Origin: Sphingopyxis yananensis
GTDB lineage: Bacteria; Pseudomonadota; Alphaproteobacteria; Sphingomonadales; Sphingomonadaceae
Direction: 5' to 3'
Assembly (NCBI RefSeq): GCF_020687785.1
Contig: NZ_JAJEWI010000005.1
Span: 558,001-622,000, forward strand
DNA: 64,000 nucleotides
The translations under genes were made by a program, and so were the position numbers. Below, in pieces: positions 34,362 to 41,941 of this stretch (positions within the stretch are counted from its first letter, which is position 1; each line of letters opens with the position of its first letter). A model generated the notes under the pieces. The model ran no database searches. It was given only the letters and a program-made list of their open reading frames with translations, and was not told the DNA's origin.

Positions 34362-35138
34362 TCATAGCTTCGCCTGAAAGGGCGAGAAATTCGTCCCTTC
34401 ATCATAAACATCAATGCCCTCGCGCCGTTTCAGCACATGCACCGCCCAATAAGTAAAGGGCGTCAGCAAGGCCTCCCAACCCGATTTGATCAGCCATTGC
34501 GACACGATGACTTGCCACAATTGTTCGGGTGGCCACCCAGCCAAGCCATAAAAGGCCAGCGGATAGAATAATAGGCTGTCCAAGCCTTGACCAACGATGG
34601 TGCTACCAATGGTGCGCGCCCATAAATGCTTGCCTTTGGTCCATATTTTCATGCGGGCCAACACATAGCTATTGGCAAATTCCCCAGCCCAAAAAGCAGT
34701 CATCGACGCCGCAACAATGCGCCAGCTATTGCCGAACACAAATTCATAGCTTTCTTGCCCCGGCCACCCCGCCGCAGGGGGCAGGGACACCACGACCCAC
34801 GCCATGAAGGCCATGAACAACAAGGCCGCAAAGCCCGTCCAAATCACCCGCCGCGCACGGGCATAGCCATAAACCTCGGTCAGCACGTCGCCCAAAATAT
34901 AACCGATGGGAAAGAATAGCACGCCCGCGCCAAAGGCCCATTGGCTGCCATCGGGCAGGGGGATATAGCTGGGCTTTGACGCGCCAATGATGTTGGACAA
35001 CAGCAAGATGGTCACAAATGCCGCCATCACAAAATCATAATAACGCAGCTGTCCAATGGCTGACGCGGAAATGGCAACAGGCTGATCGGCTGCCGACTGG
35101 CCCTCTGCTGGGTTCGGGAATTGGCTGTGGCTAGACAT
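34362..35138 (-). CDS. yhhQ: Queuosine precursor transporter, YhhQ/VUT family
   Basis: Inner-membrane importer of 7-cyano-7-deazaguanine or related queuosine precursors. It is 258 aa with about six helices; family markers are NIIGASKPSYIP, LFFPIGYILGDVLTEVYGYARARRVIW, AFWAGEFANSYVLARMKIWTKGKHLWART and STIVGQGLDSLLFYPLAF. The first 28 residues are polar and variable. A tRNA gene lies upstream on the opposite strand. Confidence 0.94.
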   Translation of the reverse strand: MSSHSQFPNPAEGQSAADQPVAISASAIGQLRYYDFVMAAFVTILLLSNIIGASKPSYIPLPDGSQWAFGAGVLFFPIGYILGDVLTEVYGYARARRVIWTGFAALLFMAFMAWVVVSLPPAAGWPGQESYEFVFGNSWRIVAASMTAFWAGEFANSYVLARMKIWTKGKHLWARTIGSTIVGQGLDSLLFYPLAFYGLAGWPPEQLWQVIVSQWLIKSGWEALLTPFTYWAVHVLKRREGIDVYDEGTNFSPFQAKL

Positions 35139-35249
35139 AGGCCCATGCTTAACCCGCTTTTTGGAACAGGCAATGGTGGGTTTGACTTGCCATCCCCGCC
35201 CTTATGGCGCTAGCGAGCAACTGTCTGGCGCATCTAGCCACGACATCGC

Positions 35250-35326
35250 GGCCCCGTAGCTCAGCTGGATAGAGCACTCGCCTTCTAAGCGAGTGGTCGC
35301 AGGTTCGAATCCTGCCGGGGTCGCCA
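35250..35326 (+). tRNA. tRNA-Arg (anticodon TCT)
   Basis: A 77-nt cloverleaf with acceptor GGCCCCG pairing with CGGGGTC (one G·T), D-arm AGCTCAGCTGGATAGAGCA, anticodon stem CTCGC/GCGAG with loop CTTCTAA (anticodon TCT at 35284-35286), GGTTCGAATCC T-arm and encoded CCA. It would read AGA/AGG codons. No integrase or attachment-like direct repeat is seen beside it. Confidence 0.97.
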
Positions 35327-35394
35327 TTTGGCTTTTCAACCTCGATTGCGCCGCCTGCGCGGCACCTTATCGTTGCAGCGCGGACCTCAGCAGA

Positions 35395-36096
35395 TCACAC
35401 GGCCGTGCCGAACAAGCTGCCAATGGCCGCCGTCAGGCCCATGGCGAAGGCCCCCCAAAATGTTACGCGCAGGGTCGCTCGTCCTATTTTGGCGCGTCCC
35501 GCTTTCGCCGCCACGCCGCCCAGCAGGGCCAGCGACACCAGCGAAGCAGCCGCCACGCCGCCTAGAATCTGTTCCTGCGGCACCATGATAGCGGTCAAAA
35601 GCGGCACCGCTGCCCCTACAGAAAATGTCGCGGCAGAGGTCGCTGCCGCCTGAAGCGGTCGGGCCGACATCGCCTCGGAAATGCCCAGTTCGTCGCGGGC
35701 ATGGGCACCCAAAGCGTCATGGGCCATTAATTGGGCGGCAACCTCACGGGCTAAGTCGGGCTTTACGCCCCGCGCGACATAGATATGGGCCAATTCCGCC
35801 AGCTCAAACTCTGGCTGCGCCGCCAATTCGGATTTTTCGCGCTCTAGGTCGGCTCGCTCGGAATCGGCTTGCGAACTGACGGAGACATATTCGCCGGCGG
35901 CCATCGACATCGCCCCCGCCACCAAACCGGCCCCGCCGGCAATTAAGATGTCGGCTTGTGATGTGGCGGCTGCGGCTACGCCGACGATCAGGCTGGCCGT
36001 GGAAACAATCCCGTCATTGGCACCCAAAACCGCCGCGCGTAGCCATCCAACGCGGTCCACGCTGTGGGTTTCCGAATGCGTATGAAGGCGCGACAT
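35395..36096 (-). CDS. VIT1/CCC1 family iron/manganese transporter
   Basis: VIT-family membrane proteins export or store Fe2+ or Mn2+. It is 233 aa with about five helices; AAVLGANDGIVSTASLIVGVAAA (helix 1) and GLVAGAMSMAAGEYVSVSSQADSERADLEREKSEL, leading into the cytosolic acidic domain, are diagnostic. Other iron genes (bfr, bfd) lie 3 kb away but are not linked by operon. Substrate preference cannot be read. Confidence 0.93.
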   Translation of the reverse strand: MSRLHTHSETHSVDRVGWLRAAVLGANDGIVSTASLIVGVAAAATSQADILIAGGAGLVAGAMSMAAGEYVSVSSQADSERADLEREKSELAAQPEFELAELAHIYVARGVKPDLAREVAAQLMAHDALGAHARDELGISEAMSARPLQAAATSAATFSVGAAVPLLTAIMVPQEQILGGVAAASLVSLALLGGVAAKAGRAKIGRATLRVTFWGAFAMGLTAAIGSLFGTAV

Positions 36097-36759
36097 AGGG
36101 TGTCCTTTCGAGCGGAGCGAGGGTTTCCGGGCGCATCATCAGCATAGAATGGCAGCAATCCACCCATCGTCCAATATTGAACGTAAATTTCGCCCTAGCA
36201 AGCGCGCAAGCGCAGCTCCTTTTTTAAAAGGTCGGGTCAACAGCTGATGGAAAGCATGTGGGGAATCAGTCTGAAAGCCAACAAGCCCCCGACTATGCCG
36301 TGTTAGACTTTCTATGCAACGGGACGGGGAGGGCTGACGGCGGTTCTATTGCCATCAATTCGATTTCTAAATGAAATAATGGTTCAATATTTGATGTTTA
36401 TCCGTTGGTAATCGGATCCCGGCGGATCGACAGAGTGAAATCAGTTTCGCTTATTTCATGCGCTTAACGTAATAATATTACAGAAGAAATGGCAACGGGA
36501 AAAATGAATTTACCTCGGTTCACCGCAAGACCTGCTCCGTCCGGCGGTTGATGAACGGGGTTTGTCTATGCTGTTCATCTTGCAGAAAGCTTTGGCTGAA
36601 CAGGCAGCGTCTGTGACGTAAATAAGCTGCTTCGGCGGCCTGTTTCGGCAGCGCCAAACTGCGGGGGGAACTGACAGCCAGATTGCGATCATCGCAAAGC
36701 TTTCAGACCGACATTTGGAACAAGCGGCCTTCATTGGCCGAATTGGAAGGAGAAGCGCT
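36097..36759. other. 660-bp A+T-rich intergenic region without a supported gene
   Basis: The stretch between the VIT and OmpA-like genes is less G+C-rich than its surroundings. It holds a perfect palindrome (36469-36481) and, close to the OmpA-like gene, GGAAC at about 36717 with CGAA 17 bp later, a partial match to alphaproteobacterial EcfG general-stress promoters (GGAAC-N16/17-CGTT). The one long frame here, on the minus strand, runs into the OmpA-like gene and looks non-coding. Confidence 0.6.
36469..36481. promoter_or_regulatory. Palindrome GTAATAATATTAC
   Basis: A perfect 13-bp inverted repeat in the long non-coding region, about 280 bp before the OmpA-like start. A regulator-binding site is possible; nothing identifies the regulator. 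Confidence 0.35.
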
Positions 36760-37647
36760 ATGCGCGCGAAAAATTTCACCTCAAAAAGCGCCTCTATGGC
36801 GCTGGCCATGGCTGCGTTCGGCGCATCTTCGGCTCCCCTATGGGCGCAACAGGGCAGTGCACCCGATAGTGACGTCATGACGACCGTTTATGGCACCCAA
36901 ACCATCGATCCAGCATCCATGACCAAGGGGCCAGAGGTAAAGGGGATTATCTCGGCACGCAGCGGCAATCAGATTCAAGTTACCAGCGAAGATGGCCAGA
37001 ATATTTTGGTGGCGGTAACCGACACCACGAAAATTCGCGGCAAGGGCGGGTTCTTGGGCGTTGGTTCCAACAAATTGGCCGCGGACGCCTTGTTAAATGG
37101 TCTGCCCGTTACCATTGAAACGCTACAGGGGGGCGGTGCGCTGGTGGCGGATGAAATCCGTTTGGCGAACAAGGATCTGAAAGTTGCGTCGATGATCCGC
37201 AGCGGCACCAACCAGCGCTTTGAAGAACAAGCTGCTGCGACCGAGGCTCTGCGTGGCCGCATGGGCGACATCGACAAATATAATATCAAAAGCACGACCA
37301 GCGTCTATTTTGACACTGGTAAATCGAATCTGTCACCCAATGCGCAGCAAGAATTATGCGCTACCGCTACGACCGCCGATGGCATTGACAATGCCTTGTT
37401 ATTGGTCGTTGGCTATACCGACAGCACCGGCGACGCAGACTTCAACCAAACACTCAGCGAAAAGCGCGCATCGCGTGTCGTGAACTACTTGCAGCAAGCC
37501 TGTGGTTGGAAGCCCTATCGGATGTTGACCCCCACTGGCATGGCATCGGCGGACCCACAAGCCAGCAATGACACCCATGAAGGCAAGGCGCAAAATCGCC
37601 GTGTGTCGGTGAATGTGCTGGTCAGCAAGGGACTAGACGGCATTTAA
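36760..37647 (+). CDS. OmpA-family outer-membrane/peptidoglycan-binding protein
   Basis: Signal peptide about 1-30 (ALAMAAFGASSAPLWAQ), a middle beta-rich domain (about 50-130, VKGIISARSGNQIQVTSEDGQNILVAVTDTTKI, like DUF5666 metal/OB-type modules), a short helical linker, and a C-terminal OmpA domain (about 180-290) with TSVYFDTGKSNLSP, VVGYTDSTGDADFNQTLSEKRASRV and AQNRRVSV for peptidoglycan anchoring. The product is 295 aa and has no N-terminal barrel. GGAAGGAG precedes the ATG at 36760. It is monocistronic, with a very long upstream region. Confidence 0.9.
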   Translation: MRAKNFTSKSASMALAMAAFGASSAPLWAQQGSAPDSDVMTTVYGTQTIDPASMTKGPEVKGIISARSGNQIQVTSEDGQNILVAVTDTTKIRGKGGFLGVGSNKLAADALLNGLPVTIETLQGGGALVADEIRLANKDLKVASMIRSGTNQRFEEQAAATEALRGRMGDIDKYNIKSTTSVYFDTGKSNLSPNAQQELCATATTADGIDNALLLVVGYTDSTGDADFNQTLSEKRASRVVNYLQQACGWKPYRMLTPTGMASADPQASNDTHEGKAQNRRVSVNVLVSKGLDGI

Positions 37648-37664
37648 CGCCATAGCTTTGGTTG

Positions 37665-37702
37665 ATGGGGCGGCGGTGCGGGGTGGATGCCGCCGACCCC
37701 AT
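37665..37702 (+). terminator. Hairpin downstream of the OmpA-like gene
   Basis: ATGGGG-CGGCGG pairs with CCGCCG-a-CCCCAT (one bulged base). No good T-run follows. Confidence 0.5.
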
Positions 37703-37727
37703 TGATTCACAGTATCAAATTGTTAAC

Positions 37728-37769
37728 CACTATAAATATAGTGCAAAAATCACTGCGAAGTTGATTTTT
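37728..37769. promoter_or_regulatory. Paired inverted repeats upstream of the LapG-like gene
   Basis: CACTATAAATATAGTG (37728-37743) is a perfect palindrome. Immediately after it AAAAATCA (37745-37752) and TGATTTTT (37762-37769) form a second inverted repeat. Both are A+T-rich and lie 80-120 bp before the gene, so they may be an operator or a weak terminator. Confidence 0.4.
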
Positions 37770-37847
37770 GTATCAAATCCATGCAGCCGATCGTCGCTAT
37801 AGCTATATGCTATAACAAAAATTGTTTCGGAACGGTAGAGACGCTGC

Positions 37848-38615
37848 GTGACCCATATCCCCCGATTCACTTCTCGGCCACAGCCAACCGCTCTGCAAAT
37901 CGCACGCCCTGTCACAGGCGATACGCCCCCGCGTCTGTCGGATCTTTTATCTTATCAGATGCATCGGTTAATCGACTGGATTGATGGCGTAAATCCCTTG
38001 GCGGCTTTGTTGGCCGTCATTTTGATTGCGATTGGCAGCTGCTTTGCTTTGACATCGGAATATCCCAATCGCGTGCCCGATCTGTTTGGGACGTCGGGTG
38101 TTCGCATCAAAAACACACCCTATAATGCCAAATGGGCGCGGGCGGCCCAACCCGTCACGCACGAAGCGGCCTTGCCGATCTTGATGCAGGCCCAACGCGC
38201 GACCAATGATCTGCAACGGCTGCAAATGGTGCAGCAAGCTGTGTTCGAACAAATTCGCTACCGCGAGGACCGCGATCTATATGGAACAGAAGATTATTGG
38301 GCCACGCCCAATGAAACGCTGCGCCATATGGCGGGGGACTGCGAAGATGTTGCGATTTTGAAACGGGCTTTGTTGTTGCGTCTTGGCATCGCTGCGGACC
38401 AGATGTTTCTGACTGTCGGCTATGATCTGGCGTTTCGTACCGGCCATGCGGTGCTCGTCGTGCGGCTAGGCCAGCGGCATTATGTTTTGGATGAGTCCAC
38501 CGGATCCTTGATTGATGATCAAAAATTGGTCGATTTTCGTCCGGTCGTGACCATGACGTCCCAATATTCGTGGATACATGCCGAACGAAGCGCGCCCATT
38601 TTGGCTGCGAAATAA
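37848..38615 (+). CDS. Bacterial transglutaminase-like cysteine peptidase (LapG-like)
   Basis: BTLCP-family protease. LapG, the studied member, releases a large surface adhesin when c-di-GMP falls. The Cys-His-Asp triad is visible: C165 (GDCEDVAILKRALLLRLG), H200 (RTGHAVLVV) and D215 (YVLDES). A membrane anchor lies at about 50-68, so the catalytic part would be periplasmic. It is 255 aa from GTG 37848; an ATG at 37959 would still keep the anchor. It is followed 13 bp later by a membrane protein. No LapD-like receptor or LapA-like adhesin is in the window. Confidence 0.9.
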   Translation: MTHIPRFTSRPQPTALQIARPVTGDTPPRLSDLLSYQMHRLIDWIDGVNPLAALLAVILIAIGSCFALTSEYPNRVPDLFGTSGVRIKNTPYNAKWARAAQPVTHEAALPILMQAQRATNDLQRLQMVQQAVFEQIRYREDRDLYGTEDYWATPNETLRHMAGDCEDVAILKRALLLRLGIAADQMFLTVGYDLAFRTGHAVLVVRLGQRHYVLDESTGSLIDDQKLVDFRPVVTMTSQYSWIHAERSAPILAAK

Positions 38616-38628
38616 AGGGCATATCGCT

Positions 38629-39144
38629 ATGAATCCCAATGCGCCGATGATCGGCAGCCTGCAAGACTCTGTGCTATTTCAGGATGTCATTGTATATTTT
38701 TATATCCTGTGGACGCTGTGCAAATTTCTTTTTTACATCTTGCCGATCATCGACCTGATCAAAATCAAAAATTATGACGGCAAGTCAGCAGATATCGCCA
38801 TCACCTATCTGATCATCATACCGGTATTTGAATTTGTCGCTTATTATTATGTCGTCACCCGCATCATCGAAAAAATCTTGGATCAGGAACGGGGACGGCG
38901 GGCATCCGGCATCTTGTCCTGCCAAATTTATGGCATTGCGGCCGGAATTTTGAACACCATTTTGGTCCTCACCTGTTTCACCCTGACCAACAGCGCCAAT
39001 AATCATCATCTGGGCGGCGACATCTGGGCTATGTTCTTGCTGAACATGATCATTTTTTCATCATGGCTTTATTTGTCCTACCTTCATCTGCGCGGCGTGT
39101 TCATGGCGCGGCGATTGCTCATCGCCAACCGCGCGGCGTCCTGA
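38629..39144 (+). CDS. Four-helix membrane protein of unknown function
   Basis: The 171-aa product has helices at about 20-42 (VIVYFYILWTLCKFLFYILPIID), 57-80, 102-122 and 138-155, separated by charged loops; the first residues are polar. No family is recognised. AAAGGG precedes the ATG at 38629 and the gene is 13 bp after the LapG-like protease, so it may be a partner or sensor for it. The stop codon lies directly beside the terminator stem. Confidence 0.7.
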   Translation: MNPNAPMIGSLQDSVLFQDVIVYFYILWTLCKFLFYILPIIDLIKIKNYDGKSADIAITYLIIIPVFEFVAYYYVVTRIIEKILDQERGRRASGILSCQIYGIAAGILNTILVLTCFTLTNSANNHHLGGDIWAMFLLNMIIFSSWLYLSYLHLRGVFMARRLLIANRAAS

Positions 39145-39163
39145 TGCTGGGTTTCAGGACGCC
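39135..39163 (+). terminator. Terminator of the LapG-like operon
   Basis: GGCGTCCTGA and TCAGGACGCC form a perfect 10-bp stem followed by GATTTTT. The left arm covers the last codons and stop of the membrane-protein gene. Confidence 0.9.
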
Positions 39164-39241
39164 GATTTTTGGTGGGTAAATATCAAAAGGCGCAAAGCTA
39201 GCTCGCACCGCAAGGCGCAATTTCCTTGCCGCGCTCTATCC

Positions 39242-39817
39242 TTATCGGGCTTTACGGCTAAATTCGCTCGGTGTTCCGACATATAATAGCACCGCGTCGG
39301 TGTCGCCATCATTGCGCGCACTATGGGGCAGACGGCTGTCAAAATGCATGGAATCGCCCGCCATCAGCACCGTTTCAGTCTGACCTGCGCTGGCCCATAA
39401 TTGCCCTTCGACCAAATATAGCACATCCTCGCCGTTGCGCTGGTCGATCGGAAACACATGGCCGGGCGGAATGCGCATCAACAACACGTCCAACTGCCGA
39501 TTTTCTATCCGTGATGACAGGTCATGATAGACAACGGGGGAATCCACTTCGATCAATGTCGGCGCGGCCGCGCGGTGAACAATCTCGCCATTGTCGGGGA
39601 TCACCATGAAATGATCAATGTCGACATCCAAGGCTTTGGCCAGCGCCAACAAAGATACCAAGGACGGGGTCGTCAAATCCCGTTCCGCCTGGGATATAAA
39701 GGGGGCTGACAGGCCCGACAGGTCGGCCAATTGTTGAAGCGTCAACCCCAACGCTTTGCGCCGTGATTTGATCCTTTCTCCCAATGGTAACCCCGACTTG
39801 CGCCTATCCCTCTGCAT
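39242..39817 (-). CDS. XRE-family regulator with C-terminal cupin domain
   Basis: A PuuR/SutR-type repressor. The helix-turn-helix is at about 11-70 (LGERIKSRRKALGLTLQQLADLSGLSAPFISQAERDLTTPSL) and the cupin at about 110-182 (PIDQRNGEDVLYLVEGQLWAS...GDSMHFDSRLPHSARN), which would bind a small effector. The product is 191 aa from ATG 39817; TTG codons just upstream, better placed behind AAGGGG, are alternative starts. It is divergent from a DUF885 peptidase, with a perfect 17-bp palindrome between them, so it probably controls that gene. Confidence 0.9.
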   Translation of the reverse strand: MQRDRRKSGLPLGERIKSRRKALGLTLQQLADLSGLSAPFISQAERDLTTPSLVSLLALAKALDVDIDHFMVIPDNGEIVHRAAAPTLIEVDSPVVYHDLSSRIENRQLDVLLMRIPPGHVFPIDQRNGEDVLYLVEGQLWASAGQTETVLMAGDSMHFDSRLPHSARNDGDTDAVLLYVGTPSEFSRKAR

Positions 39818-39893
39818 CAACAATGCTTGACCCCTTAATTCGTAATTTTTTATCCCGCAGCGGCTAGACAACCGCTTGCTCACCATCCAAGTG

Positions 39894-39910
39894 CATCAAA
39901 TTATTTGATG
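39894..39910. promoter_or_regulatory. Perfect 17-bp palindrome, candidate XRE-cupin operator
   Basis: CATCAAAT-T-ATTTGATG has perfect 8-bp arms around one base. It lies between the divergent regulator and DUF885 genes, 54 bp before the latter. Confidence 0.6.
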
Positions 39911-39963
39911 TGATAGTTGTTGCCAGATATAATTATTGATGATCGGAAATGGGGGCGATGTAC

Positions 39964-41859
39964 ATGACTATTTTTGCGTCTGGCCGAATTGAGCCGACTT
40001 TTTTCCGATTGGGATCAAGCCTGATAGCGCTCGCGGCCCTTGTTTCCCTTGGCCTTCCCACGGGCGGAGCGATGGCATCGGACGGTGCAAATCCGGCGGC
40101 TCAGCCCGCCCACAGCCCCCCCGTCCACAGCCCCCCCATCCACAGCCCCAATGAATCGTCTGAATCGTCCAATGGACTTGTGGTTGCACCAGAAACTGTC
40201 TCGGCGGCTGATACGCAATTGCTGGCGCTTATGGCCGCAGAATATGATTGGAAAATGGCGGATAGCGGGGCTGTTCGCGCTGCGGACGGCACATGGGGCG
40301 CCGCAGATCGTCTGCCCAATATCGATGGTCCGGCCCAGAAACAGCGGATCGCCCATTGGCAAGCCAGCCTTCGCGCCTTGAACGCCATTGATGCTGCGGT
40401 ACTCAGCCCCGAAAACCGCATCAATGCTTCGGTGCTGCGCACTTTGCTGGACGCCGATTTGGCCAATGCCCGTTTCAAAAGCTGGGAAATGCCGCTGAAC
40501 AGCGACAGCAATTTCTGGACCTATTTGGACAGCAGCGGGGGTCTGTTAACGCCCGACGACTACCGCCGCTATCTGGGGCGGATGCGCGATATACCGCGCT
40601 ATTTTGACCAGCAAATGGTCCATATGCGTTCCGGCCTTGCGCGCGGGTTCAGCGTACCGCGCATCAGCCTGATGGGACGGGACCAAAGCATTTCCGCTTT
40701 TGTGACCGATGATGCGCAAAGCAACGCTTTTTATGCACCCTTTCGCGCCATGCCATCGACGATTCCCGCCGACCAACAAGCGGACCTACGTGCGCAGGCA
40801 GAACAGGTCATTCGCCAATCGGTTATTCCCGCCTATGCCAAGCTGCTGAACTTTTATCAAAAAACCTATCTGCCGCGCACCCGCACCAGCATTTCCGTTC
40901 AGAATTTGCCCGATGGTGCGGCCTATTATGCCGCGCAGATCAAGGAATATACGACCCTCGACCTCAGCGCCGAGCAAATCCACAAAATCGGATTGGCAGA
41001 GGTGGCCCGCATCAATGCGGACATGCACCAAACGATGAAGGACAGCGGCTTCAAGGGCACCTTTGACGAATTTCTCACCTTCCTTCGTACCGACCCGCAA
41101 TTTACCGCCAAGACTGGCGAAGAGTTGCTGATGATCTCCGCCTATGTCGCCAAGCGCGTGGATGGAAAACTTGGCGAAACCATCGGCCTGTTACCGCGCC
41201 GCCGTTTCACTATCCTGCCAGTGGCCGATGCGCTGGCGCCCTTTTATACAGCGGGGCGCGGCGGGCTGGAGGCCTGCTGGATGAACACCCATAATTTGCC
41301 CAGCCGCCCTCTCTATAATATCCCCGCCCTGACGTTGCACGAATGCTCGCCGGGCCACAGCCTACAAGCCGCCTTGGCCGAGGAGCGCGACGATGGCCCG
41401 ATGCTCCGCCGGACCAGTTATTTTTCAGGCTTTGGGGAAGGGTGGGGCCTTTACACCGAATGGCTGGGTATTGGCATGGGCATTTACCGCACGCCCTATG
41501 AACATTTTGGCCGTCAAAGTTATGAAATGTGGCGCGCCGCGCGTTTGGTGATCGACACGGGTATTCATCACCATGGCTGGACGCGGGATCAGGCGATTGC
41601 CTATTTGGCGGACCATACGGCCCTATCTCGGCATGAGGTAGAGACCGAGGTGGACCGCTATATCAGTTGGCCGGGCCAAGCCTTGGCCTATAAGCTGGGC
41701 GAAATGACCATTCGCCGCTTACGCCAAGACGCCGAAACCGCCTTGGGTGCGAAATTTGACCAACGCCGCTTTCACGATGTGATTTTGGCATTGGGTTCGG
41801 TTCCGTTGCCGGTTCTGGAAGACCGCATCGCCCAATTTATCGCGGCGGGCGGTCAATAA
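39964..41859 (+). CDS. DUF885 family metallopeptidase-like protein, exported
   Basis: DUF885 proteins are large helical proteins related to zinc carboxypeptidase-type enzymes. The motif HECSPGHS (HExxxGH) lies near residue 460 and EGWGLYTEWLG follows, both family hallmarks. A signal peptide covers about 1-38. Just after it is a short repeat, three copies of (A/V/I)HSPP or HSPN, then a Ser-rich linker. The ATG at 39964 was preferred because GGGGG is nine bases upstream; ATGs at 39949 and 39958 are possible. The product is 631 aa. Regulation by the divergent XRE-cupin protein is likely. Confidence 0.92.
   Translation: MTIFASGRIEPTFFRLGSSLIALAALVSLGLPTGGAMASDGANPAAQPAHSPPVHSPPIHSPNESSESSNGLVVAPETVSAADTQLLALMAAEYDWKMADSGAVRAADGTWGAADRLPNIDGPAQKQRIAHWQASLRALNAIDAAVLSPENRINASVLRTLLDADLANARFKSWEMPLNSDSNFWTYLDSSGGLLTPDDYRRYLGRMRDIPRYFDQQMVHMRSGLARGFSVPRISLMGRDQSISAFVTDDAQSNAFYAPFRAMPSTIPADQQADLRAQAEQVIRQSVIPAYAKLLNFYQKTYLPRTRTSISVQNLPDGAAYYAAQIKEYTTLDLSAEQIHKIGLAEVARINADMHQTMKDSGFKGTFDEFLTFLRTDPQFTAKTGEELLMISAYVAKRVDGKLGETIGLLPRRRFTILPVADALAPFYTAGRGGLEACWMNTHNLPSRPLYNIPALTLHECSPGHSLQAALAEERDDGPMLRRTSYFSGFGEGWGLYTEWLGIGMGIYRTPYEHFGRQSYEMWRAARLVIDTGIHHHGWTRDQAIAYLADHTALSRHEVETEVDRYISWPGQALAYKLGEMTIRRLRQDAETALGAKFDQRRFHDVILALGSVPLPVLEDRIAQFIAAGGQ
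40108..40152 (+). repeat. 15-bp tandem repeat inside the DUF885 gene
   Basis: Three copies of (G/A)(C/T)C-CAC-AGC-CCC-CCC (the last ends CCC-AAT) encode AHSPP-VHSPP-IHSPN in the linker after the signal peptide. C-tracts of seven make the region prone to slippage. Confidence 0.85.
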
Positions 41860-41880
41860 GCGCAGCCGTTGACGTCCCAT

Positions 41881-41919
41881 AAAAAGGCCCGCTGGATATG
41901 CTGTCCAGCGGGCCTTTTT
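41881..41919. terminator. Bidirectional terminator between DUF885 and efflux genes
   Basis: A perfect 16-bp inverted repeat (AAAAAGGCCCGCTGGA and complement) with A5/T5 ends serves both convergent units. Confidence 0.95.
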
Positions 41920-41941
41920 ATGTCAGCTTCGTTGCGCCATG

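Noticed and set aside
35250..35400. tRNA-Arg as an integration site for a mobile element
   Set aside because: No integrase, no direct repeat of the tRNA 3' end and no composition change were seen downstream.
36510..36878. 122-codon minus-strand frame in the long non-coding region
   Set aside because: Runs into the OmpA-like coding sequence on the other strand, lacks a ribosome site and family sequence.
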